A stretch of DNA of 64,000 nucleotides, taken from the NCBI GenBank assembly GCA_039105265.1, contig JAPFFF010000016.1:1178001-1242000 (forward strand). The letters run 5' to 3'. Position numbers and translations under genes: made by a program. The notes beneath the pieces are model-generated. The model saw only the letters and a program-made list of their open reading frames with translations, ran no database searches and was not told where the DNA came from. Origin of the DNA: Tritrichomonas musculus (taxonomy: Eukaryota; Parabasalia; Tritrichomonadida; Tritrichomonadidae). This document shows, one piece after another, positions 19,744 to 31,400 of this stretch (position 1 is the first letter of the stretch; each line of letters begins with the position of its first letter).

Positions 19744-21378
19744 ATGTCAGGAATCAGTATTTCTCGAACCCATTGCGATGGATTTAATCCAGTCACTGTA
19801 AAGTTTGACCAAGTGAAGAAATATGTTTTACTTCCAATCGAAATGTACGGCCCAGAATGTAAATTCTATATCACCTCCAATAATAATCAAAATCATCATG
19901 TGTACAACATTCGTTTGGCTGTTACCAAGATTGACTATTATGTTCCATTAAAATTCGAGGCACCAGATATGCACATCGACATATTTAGAGCACCAGATGA
20001 AAATGCAGTTTGCTGGAAGAATTTGCAATTATCGGACACATTTGATGATTCAAACCGTGAATATTACAGACCAGAATATCATTTCACACCAAAATATGGA
20101 TGGATGAATGATCCAAATGGTCTTTTCTATTTAAATGGTGTTTATCATCTTTACTTCCAATACAATCCTTATGCATCTGTGTGGGGAAACATGCACTGGG
20201 GACATGCCACAACAAAAGATTTCGTTCATTTTGAACATCATGATGTCGTTTTGGTACCAGACGAACAAGGTGTCATTTATTCAGGATGCATTGTCACTGA
20301 CAAAGACAATAATTCGGGATTTGGTGCAAATTCAATAATTGCATTTTATACAAGTGCAAGAAGAGACGATTACACAGACCAACACATTTGTATTGCTGTG
20401 TCAACCGATGGATTCAACTTCAAGAAGTTCGACAAAAATCCAATCGTATCATACAATTTCCCAGATTTCCGCGATCCATGTGTTGTTAGATACAAGAACC
20501 AATGGAACATGTTTGTTTCCACCAAACAATGGATGAGAATTTATTCTTCTCAAAATTTGAAAGACTGGAAATTTGAGAGCGAATTTGGTCATGGTGTCGG
20601 ATGCCATGATGGTGTTTGGGAATGCCCTGGAGTTTTCGAAATCGATGGAAAATGGGTCATGCTTGTTTCTATCAACAAAGGCGCCCATGGCGGATCAAAT
20701 GTCCAATACTTCATCGGTGATTTTGATGGCCATGAATTCAAAAGTGATTTTGATAAAGATGAAGTTAAGTGGATGGACTTTGGCTACGATGCTTATGCAA
20801 CAATTGCTTTTTGGGATGCCCCACAACTCTGCTCGCTCTCATGGCTTCGACACGAGGAATATGATGTTCCAGTCCCATTGAAACAATTCAAGTGGGGATT
20901 CACAGTACCACGAACATATAAGATTGTGAACAATACATTATATTCACTTCCACTTTCATCATTCGAACAACAATTCAACAAGGTTGTTGACAAAATTACG
21001 CCGGCTTGCTTGGTCGAAATCGAATTGACCGACGTCACTGCAAAAAGCGTTTACATCACGCTCAAGAATGACATCGAACATGTCGAAATGGAAGTGAATA
21101 GAATGAAGGACGGCATTTTCTACTTCGAAAGAGGAATAAGAAGCGGAATTCACATCGACTTGGGTGACTCTTTCACTACAACAACTCATGCTCCTTATCA
21201 CACGAAGGACCATTATTTGATCAAACTTTTCATTGATAAGTATTCAATTGAAATTTTCGATGCTGAAGGTGAATTCGCAATGACTCACATCGTTTTCCCA
21301 ACAAAGCCATACACCGATGTTGTTGTTCAGCCAGTTGATGGAAAGGCTAATCACAAAGTTACTGTAAAGACAGTTTAA
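19744..21378 (+). CDS. Beta-fructofuranosidase (invertase), GH32
   Basis: 544 residues, full length for GH32. It hydrolyses terminal fructose from sucrose or fructans. The catalytic nucleophile is Asp123 in WMNDPNG, the transition-state stabiliser is Asp244 in FRDP, and the acid/base is Glu293 in WECPG. YFQYNPYASVWGNMHWGHAT fits the family. Residues 1-110 form an extra N-terminal segment and about 410-544 the C-terminal beta-sandwich. No signal peptide is visible, so it may be cytosolic or exported by another route. Codon use is GC-richer than neighbouring genes. Trichomonad invertases are regarded as bacterial acquisitions; that origin is inference here. No break seen. Confidence 0.95.
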   Translation: MSGISISRTHCDGFNPVTVKFDQVKKYVLLPIEMYGPECKFYITSNNNQNHHVYNIRLAVTKIDYYVPLKFEAPDMHIDIFRAPDENAVCWKNLQLSDTFDDSNREYYRPEYHFTPKYGWMNDPNGLFYLNGVYHLYFQYNPYASVWGNMHWGHATTKDFVHFEHHDVVLVPDEQGVIYSGCIVTDKDNNSGFGANSIIAFYTSARRDDYTDQHICIAVSTDGFNFKKFDKNPIVSYNFPDFRDPCVVRYKNQWNMFVSTKQWMRIYSSQNLKDWKFESEFGHGVGCHDGVWECPGVFEIDGKWVMLVSINKGAHGGSNVQYFIGDFDGHEFKSDFDKDEVKWMDFGYDAYATIAFWDAPQLCSLSWLRHEEYDVPVPLKQFKWGFTVPRTYKIVNNTLYSLPLSSFEQQFNKVVDKITPACLVEIELTDVTAKSVYITLKNDIEHVEMEVNRMKDGIFYFERGIRSGIHIDLGDSFTTTTHAPYHTKDHYLIKLFIDKYSIEIFDAEGEFAMTHIVFPTKPYTDVVVQPVDGKANHKVTVKTV

Positions 21379-21509
21379 ATATAGTGATTTTTTTTAATAA
21401 AAATCAATTTTTATTATTTAATAATTTAATTTATGCAATCTTTAATAAATTAAAGAGCCAATAAAAGGTCAAAAATAGATTGAATATTCATTAAACTTTT
21501 TGAGAATAG

Positions 21510-21514
21510 TCATA
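21510..21514 (+). promoter_or_regulatory. Initiator-like motif TCATA
   Basis: TCATA, matching the trichomonad Inr consensus TCA-Y-W, 19 bp before ATG 21533. It supports that start over the upstream frame extension from 21500. Confidence 0.45.
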
Positions 21515-21532
21515 CAAAAAAGTTTTTTTTTA

Positions 21533-24500
21533 ATGTTGGATAATTACTTAAAGTTTTCTAGGCTTTTAAAAGAAAATATCATTGAAATTCGGAATAAAAG
21601 ACTTGGTAAAGTTATCAGAACTTATAATTTTTATGATGCTTGCCAAATAATAGATTTAAACAAGAATCCAACAATTTATCAAAATTTTAGAGAATCAAAG
21701 GTAGCAATAATTAATCAATGCAAAGAACAAAATTCCAATGAATCTTTTATTCTTTGTTTCAAACAAACCATTATTTTTTTTAATCAATCAACTTTCACAT
21801 TTCTTGGAAATCTCTTTTCTAGCAACTCTGATTTAAGCTTTTATTTGATTCAATTGACATTTTAACCAAAAATAAAATATTCCAAAAGTTGAAGATTTAT
21901 CAATCAGATTCAATTTTCAAAGAAGAAATTTTTAAATTCAGCAAGGTACTAAATATAAAACCAATATCAAAGACATCAATCAAACAAATTTGGAAAATTA
22001 TACAGCCATGCATCTCTGGATATTTAATCAAACACTGCTATTCAAAATTGAATAACAATCGTTTAACACAAATAAATAGTTTTAATGAAAAAGCACGAAT
22101 TACATCTGCAATAGAAAATTTTGATGAAGATGAATTTATCGAACTCAGAGAAATTGGTCGAACGACATCGTCAATTGTTTTTTTAATATATCATATTGAA
22201 AGAGAAGAATTATTTGTATTGAAAAAGTTTTTTACCAATAATAATGAGTATTCAAAGTTAAGAAATCGAGAAAATAGCAATTATTCTAAACTTTGTCACC
22301 CATTTTTATCTAAATTTTATGGGGTAATTAAAAATAAAAACTATTCAATAATTGAATACATAAATGGTCAAACATTATTAGAAATTGAACAACTTCATCT
22401 TTCTATGAACGATAAAATTACAATTATTTTTGAACTCATATTAATATTTCTATATCTTCATAAATATAACTTTATTTATCGAGATTTGAAACCAAACAAC
22501 ATAATGATAGATAAAAATAAAAATGCTGTTTTAATTGATTTTGATCGAATGATATCATTATCAAAAGATGATGACGAAATGCACACACAAGATTTTTCAT
22601 CGATTTTTGTAGCACCTGAAGTTAATTTTGGAGAACCGTCTTATAAAAGTGACATTTATTCACTCGGACAAATGATTCATTATATAATGAAAATGATGAT
22701 GAAATAAAAATGAAAAACGAACAAAGAGCAGCACTTGAAAAAATATACAAAAAATGTTTGAATTGTAATCCAGATGAACGTCCAAAGATCATAGGAGTAT
22801 TTTATGAATACTATACAAATTTTAATTTATTGATAGACCAACAATTAACTACCAATAATCCTCAAGTCAATTTTTTTCTAGGATATATTTACTATTCAAA
22901 TGAATATGCCACTCAAGATATACACAAATCTATTTATTATTTTTCTCTTGCATCAGATCAAAATCATGCCGAATTACAATTTTATCTGGGCCATATTTAT
23001 ATGTCATCTGAATATAATGTTCAAGATATTAACAAGTCAATCCATTATTTTTCACTTGCTGCAGAAAAAAATTATTTAGATGCACAATATAATCTTGGCA
23101 TAATTTATTTTACTGGCGAATATATTACTCAAGATATTAATAAAGCAATTCATTATTTTACACTAGCTGCAGAACAAAATCATGCAGAATCATTATTTTT
23201 TCTAGGCGTTCTTTATTATAAAGGTGAATTTGTTCCACAAAAAGTAAACAAAGCAATTCATTATTATTCACTTGCAGCAAGCCAAAATCATGTTGAATCA
23301 CAATATAATCTTGGCATAATTTATTATTATGGTGAAAAAGTTTCACCTGATTTGAATAAAGCTATTCATTATTTTTCACTTGCTGCAGATCAAAATAATG
23401 CCATTGCAAACTTTATACTTGGCCTTATTTACTATTCAGGTACAAATATTGAAAGAGATATAAATAAAACTATAAATTATTTTAATTGCGCTGCAAATCT
23501 GAATTATTATGAAGCTAATTTTGTGCTTGGATTTATTTATCATTCAGGAGAATTTATCTCAAAAGATATCAACAAAGCTATTCATAACTATACAATTGCA
23601 GCTGACAAAAATCATGTTGAAGCTCAATACCAACTTGGAAATATCTATTATAAATGTGAATATATTGCACGAGACTTAAATAAAGCAGCGCATTACTTTC
23701 TACTTGCTGCAAATCATAATCATGCATTTGCACAATTTGAACTTGGATGCATTTTATATCCAAATGATTTAAATCGATCAATTTATTATTTTCAACTTTC
23801 TTCTGATCAAAATTATAAATTGGCTCACTATTTCCTTGGATTAATTTACTATTCAGGAAAATATATAACACGTGATATTAATAAATCAATAAGTTATTTT
23901 ACACTTGCTGCAAATCAGAACTATGCAGATGCACAATATTATCTCGGATTAATTTACTATTCAGGAAAATATATAACACGTGATATTAATAAATCAATTC
24001 ATTATTTTACACTTGCTGCAAATCAGAATCATGCAGATTCACTTTTTTATCTTGGATTAATTTATCATTTAAGCTTATATATGCCAAGAGATATTAATAA
24101 AGCCATCTATTATTATCAACTTGCATCCAATCAAAATGATGTTAAATCTCAAAATAATCTAGGAAATATTTATTATTCAGGTGATTTTGTGGCAAGGGAT
24201 ATCAACAAATCCATTCATTTTTATCAACTCGCTGCCAATCAAAATGATTCTGTTGCACAATTTTCACTTGGAACAATTTATGGTAATGATATATACGTCC
24301 CAAAAGACATTAACAAATCTATTTATTATTACTCACAGGCAGCAAATAAAAACCACCCAAAGGCATTGTTTTTTATAGGATTATTTTATTTGAATGGCTT
24401 ATATGCGAATCATAATATTAAAAAAGGCATTTATTATTTAATGCTTTCATCAAAGGAAAAATGTTTTTTCGCTGATTTTGAACTTGGATTTTTATATCAT

Positions 24501-25121
24501 GAAGGGAAATATACTAAAAGAGATTTAGAAAAATCAATACATTATTATAAAAACGCATCATCTTTCAATGTACATTATGCAAAAAATAACCTTGGAATTA
24601 TTTTTAAACATGGATTAAACGAAATTTCACCAAAAATCGGCTTAGCAATTGAATACTTTAAAGAGGCAATTCAAAGAGGAAATGATAAAGTAAGCATGTA
24701 CAATTTAGCTCATCTTTATTTATATAATGATTCAATAAAAGACAGTATTAATAGATCAATTCGACTATTGATTAAATCATTACAACTTGGATTTGTGCCA
24801 TCTGAATTTTTATTATGCTTAGCCGTAATTAAAAAATATGGCAATTGTTATACTAGAATCATTGAAGATGATGAGCAAATATTTACAAATGAATTGTCAA
24901 AACATATTTGCAAATTAATTATGGGCCATCAGTTAAATAATCCTTCTATTTTTGATCTGAAATATGAATACTATAAAAAAAATGATTTTTTATATGAATA
25001 CTTTTTTGATATAATTCAATCAACTGAAATAATGCAAACAAAGTACTTTCATAATCAAATAAAAAATTGTTTTAATGTTAAAAATATTTCTGCAGAGTTT
25101 TATGAAGGATTTAAAATTTAA
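21533..25121 (+). pseudogene. Protein kinase-Sel1 repeat protein gene, split by two frameshifts
   Basis: Three consecutive frames read as one protein. 21533-21850 is an N-terminal domain (MLDNYLKFSRLLKENIIEIR...). About 21850-22680 is a kinase domain, with VLKKFF lysine, YRDLKPNNIM loop, DFD in place of DFG, VAPEV and a DIYSLGQM helix; the glycine loop is poor (IGRTTSSIVF). About 22680-25121 starts ENDDEIKMKNEQRAALEKIY, ends the kinase with CNPDERP, then has about 18 Sel1 units of 36 residues (LGxIYYSGxxxxxDINKSIHY). The frame changes near 21850 and near 22680. TPR-like Sel1 arrays bind partner proteins. Two neighbouring units (about 23838 and 23946) are almost identical, a recent duplication. 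Either a dead gene or two assembly indels. Confidence 0.8.
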
Positions 25122-25437
25122 TACGTACATATACAAAAAATAAATTTAAACTCATTACAAAAAATAAGTTGTAAATACAAAATTTAGGATTTTATTATCA
25201 ATTTAAAGTTTATCTTATTTACCTTAATAATTACTAGTAATCAGCCAGAATCATTGAATTATTTGCAAAATTACCGTCTATTAAAAATCTGTATTTTCCA
25301 TGGAAAATACTTTTCAAATGAAAAAACTGAATCAAAATAAAAAGAGATTTTGAAAGCCATTATGGTTAAATAAAATGATAATAATTACTTTTTTGATTAA
25401 TTTATATAAGTAAAATCATACTTTTTATTTATTTATT
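25122..25437. other. Convergent intergenic spacer
   Basis: A 316-bp AT-rich gap between the 3' ends of the Sel1 gene and the kinase-LRR gene. A small hairpin, TTTTCCATGGAAAA, lies at about 25295-25308. No gene. Confidence 0.5.
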
Positions 25438-28400
25438 TCAAGAGAAATTCTTCTTATTAAGCTTAAGTGAAGAACAACCAAAAAAGCATGAATCGTCAAT
25501 TTTAATTTTTTTGTTTTTCGATTCATTTTCAAATTGAAGTATTTTTAGTGCTGAACATTTTTTAAATGAATATTCACCAATTTCCTCTACTGATTCAGGA
25601 ATAATAATCATTTTCAACGAATAACATTCCGAGAATGCAAATTGCCCTATCATTTTTAACTCTTTAGGCAACTTTATACTTGACAGTGAAGCACAATTAT
25701 CAAAAGCACTACTTTTGATTTCTTTTACAGTTGGAGGAATAACAACATCGACAAGACTTGAACATCCAGAAAATGTTCCACATTCAATACAATCGAATTC
25801 AGCATTTATAATGAGAGTTTGAATTCGAAGACAATCTTTGAAAGCATACTTTTCAATTGAAAAAACAGATTTTGGAATATTTAATGATTTAAGGGATGAA
25901 CATTTCTCAAATGCATGCTCACTAATTTTAATATGATTTGATGATTCTGCAAAGATGATTTCTGTTGCTTTACAACAATTCAAAAATGCATAATTTCCTA
26001 TTTCTTTAACTTTATTCTTAATTCTAATCACAGTTATTGATGTATTTGAAAATAAATATGCTGAAAGTTTCTGAATATTTGGAATTTCAATATCAACAAG
26101 TGAATGACAATTAGAAAAAACAGAATCACCCAAAAACTTAATATTTAATGGAATGTTAATATTTTTAAGATTTGAACAATTCAAGAAAGCATTACTTTCA
26201 ATTTCTTCAATTGATTCAGGAAGTTTCACTTCAATCAACGATGAACAATTGGCAAAAGTTCCTTCTTTAATGACTTTTATAGAATCAGGGATTTCAATTG
26301 ATTTAATTGATTTACATTTAAAGAAGCTTCCCTTTCCAATATAATTAACTTTGCTATGAATTTTAATTGTTATCAATGAAATATAACCATTGAATGCATT
26401 ATCAGGAATCATTGTAATTGTTTTTGGTATTTCAATGTGAGTGACTTGTGAAATTATTTCTGAATTGGAATTAAGAGAAGAACCAAGTGTGTATCTAGTG
26501 TCCGTTGAGCATCCTTCAAAGAGAAAATCGTTACCTGAAAATAGACAAAATGGAATATTTTTAATTTCTTTTAATGAAGGACAATTAATAAATGAATTTT
26601 TCCCAATTGACGTTATTGATGAAGGAAATGTTATTTTATGAAGATTGAAACAATTTTCAAATGAATTATCGTCAATTCTTTCAACATTTGGAGGAATTAT
26701 GAATTCTTCTAATGATTTACAGTTATAAAAAGTTCCCCTTTTAATTGATTCTCTTAATGAATGAATTTTAACAATTTTAAGTTTGAAACAATCTGAAAAG
26801 CAACTTTTTCCTAGATATTTAATTATTGAATTTATTTCAATTCTTTCTAATTCTTTGCATTTTGAAAAAGCACCTTCACTTATCTTACATTCTTTTGAAG
26901 AAATAATGATTTCTTTTAATGATTCGCATTTTTCAAATGCAAAATGTCCTATTGATTGAATATTCAATAAATTCGTTATTTCATTAATATTATTACAATT
27001 ATTGAATGCTTTATCACCAATGATTCTTAAACTTGATGACATTTGAATTCTTTCAATTTCGACACAATTACAAAAGGCCGAGTTTCCAATGATATCTAAA
27101 TTACTGTTTAAAACAAGCTCTTTGATTGATGAACAACCATAAAATGCAAAATTGCCAATCGAAATCAAAGAATCTGGAAATTTCACTTTACATATTAATG
27201 AATCAAATCCAGCAAAAGAAGAACTAGTCGAACATGTCAAATTTAACAATTTCTCACAATTATTGAAAGCAAAATCTTCAATAATTTCAAGTCTCAATGG
27301 AATGACAACTTTCCAAATAGATATGCAATTTGAAAAGGCACCGACTGATATTTTCTTTACTAAAGGAGGAATTGTTATATTATTCAATGATGAACAATCA
27401 GAAAAAGCATATTTTCCAATGCTTTCTAAATGATTTGAAAAACGAATTTCTTTCAGATTAGAACAGCCTGAAAATGCATGATTGCCAATTGATTTTATTG
27501 AAGGGAAATCAATTTTAACTAACGATGAACAGAATTGGAAAGTGCCATTTAAAATCTTTCTCAACAAATTCGGAATTTTTATTTCATTTAATTTTATGCA
27601 TCCATTAAAGCAATCTTCACCAATGAAAGTTATATTTGGATTTAATGAGACTTTTGTTAATTGGCTGCATTTTGAGAATGCTCTGTAACCAATTGATTCC
27701 ACGGATTTAGGAATAATTACAGTTTTCAATGATTTACATCCTTCGAATGCATTACTTTTAATTTTCTCTACATTTTCATATATTTTAATATCTTCTAAGT
27801 TTAGACAGTAATGAAAAAGATTATTTTCAATCACTTTTAATGAATAAGGAAGCCTGACATATTTTAAGCAAAAACATTGATAAAATGAATAACTTCCAAT
27901 TGATTTCATTGAACTTGGAAATTTCATTTCTTCGAGTGACTTACAACAATAAAAAGATCGATAACCAATTGATTCAACTTTATTTGGAATTTCAATCTTT
28001 TTCAATTTAAAACAGTTCAAAAACACTTCATCACAAATTCCCTGTAAATCACTTGGCAAGATTACTTCTTTAAGATTTCTGCAATTAGAAAAAAGCCTAC
28101 TTTTTAATTTTTCAATTTGAGAATAAAATGTAACCTTATTAAATAATGTGCAATCAGCAAAAGAACCTTCACCAATGCTTTTAATGGAACTTGGAAATAC
28201 AATTTCATCAATTGATGCACATTTCATAAAAGCATTCTTTTCTATTTTAACAAGGTTATTTCTTAATTTAATATTTGTTAATTTCGAACATCCATAAAAT
28301 GCTTTTTGTGAAATAACATGAACCAAGTTTGGTATCTCAATTTCAAGAAGAGATCTACAACAATAAAAAGCTTTTTCTTTAATTGAATTGATAGATAAAC

Positions 28401-31400
28401 CTAATGTTATACTTCCAAGTGAAATACATCCTTGAAAACATCCTTCTTCAATGCATGTAACTTTATCAGGCACATTAATTGATCTAAGTGAAGAACAATT
28501 TAAAAAGCAGAATTTTCCTATTGAAATAACTGTTGGTGGAGATTCAACATACTGAATTGATCGAAAATTGGAAAAGCAATAATCTTCATATTTTATTACT
28601 TTATTCCAAATAATTACTTTTCTAACAAAATGAAAAGGAATGTTTTTAAATTTGGGCAGTTCTTCTTTATCTGTATCAATGATTAAAATTGTGAAATTAA
28701 AACATTTTGAAAAAGAATTATTTTTAATCTTTGTTTTATATGGATCAATTCTTACTTTCTCTAATTTTTGGCAGTTTTTGAAGCATTCACAACCAATTGA
28801 TTGAACAGTTGGCGGAAAAACCAATTCTGGCAATTTAATACAATTTTCAAAACAATTGTTTTCAATTGTCAATTCTGAAATAGGAAATGTGATTTTCTTT
28901 AATGAGGTACAATTAGCAAAAGCATAATTTTCTATTTTTTTTACAGAATAAGGAATATCAATTTCAACTAACGATGAGCACCTCAAAAAAGAATTAAATC
29001 GGATTAGATTGACTCTATCTTCAATAACTACATTTGTTAATGAAGTACAATAATGAAAAACATTATTTTCAATTACTTTTAATGAATTTGGGAGATGAAT
29101 TTCTTTCAGTGAATCACAATGATAAAATGCAAAGCTTCCAATGAATTTGACTGAAAAAGGATTACTAAATAATACATTCTCAAGTAACTCACAATGTGCA
29201 AATGAAAAATTTCCAATCATTTCAACTCTCTTTGGAATTATTATGCCATTCATTCTGATGCAATTCTCAAATACATTGTTATGTATTCTTTTTACCGAAT
29301 CTCCTATTTTAACTTGTGTAAGATGACTACAATTGTAAAATAATTTATCATTCAATTCTACAACTTTTTCTGGGATTTCTATCTTAAACAATGATTCGCA
29401 TCCAGAAAAAGCGCTTTCGCCAATCTCTTCAACAGAATGCGGAATTGAAATCTTCGTAAGTGAAGAACAATTCATAAAAGCAAAACTCTTAATTCTTTCA
29501 ATATTTTCATTTACAAAAATGACTCTCTCTAAATTAAAGCAATCATAAAAAGCACCTTCAGAAATAACTTGAATTTTCGGTGGAATTTGAATTTGAACCA
29601 AATTGATACATTCTTTGAATGCCTCACTTTCAATCCTTTCCAAATTATTATTTAATTGAATATTCACTAAACTTGAACATCTATAGAATGCATTCTCACC
29701 AATATAAAGAACATTATTAGGAATATTTATTTTAAACAAAGAAGAACATCCATTAAATGTATCTTTTTCAATTCCAATGATTTTTGAATTAATATGAATT
29801 TCCTTCAAAGAAGTGCATCTATAAAAGCAACCTTCTTTAATTTCTTCTACCATTTCAGGAATCTCTATATTAGTTAATTTAACGCAATTGGAAAATGCAT
29901 ATTTACCAATGTATTTGAGACAGTTTGGAAAGATTATTTTCCTCAATCCGAAATAATTTGAAAAGCAATTGTCTTCAATTAATACAACTGTTTTAGTAAT
30001 AACAATCCTTGGAATCGAAATGAAAGCTTTTGTCATCAAAGGAGGAATTTCTGTTTTAAGTGTTGAAATAAATAATGTGTTCAATGAATCACAACCATCA
30101 AAGCTATCATCTTGAAACTTTGTTACATAAGGATCAACTTTAATTTTTTGCAGATTTTTACAATTCTTAAAACATCGATATCCAACACTCTTTACATTCG
30201 ATGGAATGTAAATTTCACTGAATGATAAACAAGAACCGAAAGCATCATTTCCAATCATTTCTAAAAATTGTCCAAAGTGAAATTCTTGTAATGATGAACA
30301 ATTATAAAATGCATAACTTCCAATTGTTTTTAACAAGTTTTGATCTGATATATATATTTTCACAAGAGAAATGCACCCATTAAATGCATTTGAACCAATT
30401 ACCTCAACATTTTTGGGAATACTAACTTTTCTCATATTTATACAATTAGAAAATGCAGAATCACATATTTTCCGAATTGATTTTCCATATATTTTGGCAT
30501 AAGAAAGATTTGTGCAATCACAAAAAGTGTTTCGATTAATGATTTTTATATTTTCTGGCAACGTAATATTCTTCAAAGATGAACATCCTGAGAAAGCACC
30601 TTCTCCGATATCAATCAATGAATTAGGAAAAATAATATCAGTTAACGACAAGCATCTAAAAAATGCAAAATTGTCGATTTTTTCAAGATTGTCACTGAAA
30701 TAAATTTTATTCAATTTGGAACATCCATTAAATGCGTTATCTGAAATAATACGAACTTTACTTGGAATGTTAAATTCAAGGAGTGATGAACATCTGAAAA
30801 ATGCACTACTACCAATTTCTTCAAGATCTTCACCTAGATTAATATTAGTCAAATTTGAACATCCAAAAAATGCTGCATCCGAAATAAATCGAAGTTTACT
30901 TAAATTTTGGATTTCATTAAGTGATGAACAACCAAAGAATGCATTTGTTTCAATTCCTTCAATGAATCCATCAAAAACAACTTTTCTTAAATGACTGCAT
31001 TTTGAAAACAATCCTTCACTGATAATTTTAATTCTATCTGGAATTGTTATTTCAATGAGAGAAGAACAACCAATGAATGCCTCTTTTTGGATAGTTTCAA
31101 GCATTTTATTTAAATAAATTTTCTTTAAACTTGTACAATTGATAAATGCTCTTTTACCTATTGTTTGAACATTATTTGAAAGTTCTATTTGAGCTAATGA
31201 AGAACAATCTTCGAATGCTTGCTTATCAATTAACTCAATTGATTTACCAAATTTTATTTTTCTTAACGAACTACATGATATAAAGCAACCTTTACTAATT
31301 GATTTTATTAAATTAGGTATATCAATATGTTTTAATGCATAACAATTTGAAAATGCATATTCACCGATTGAAACAAGACCTGATGGAAGGACGATCTCTT

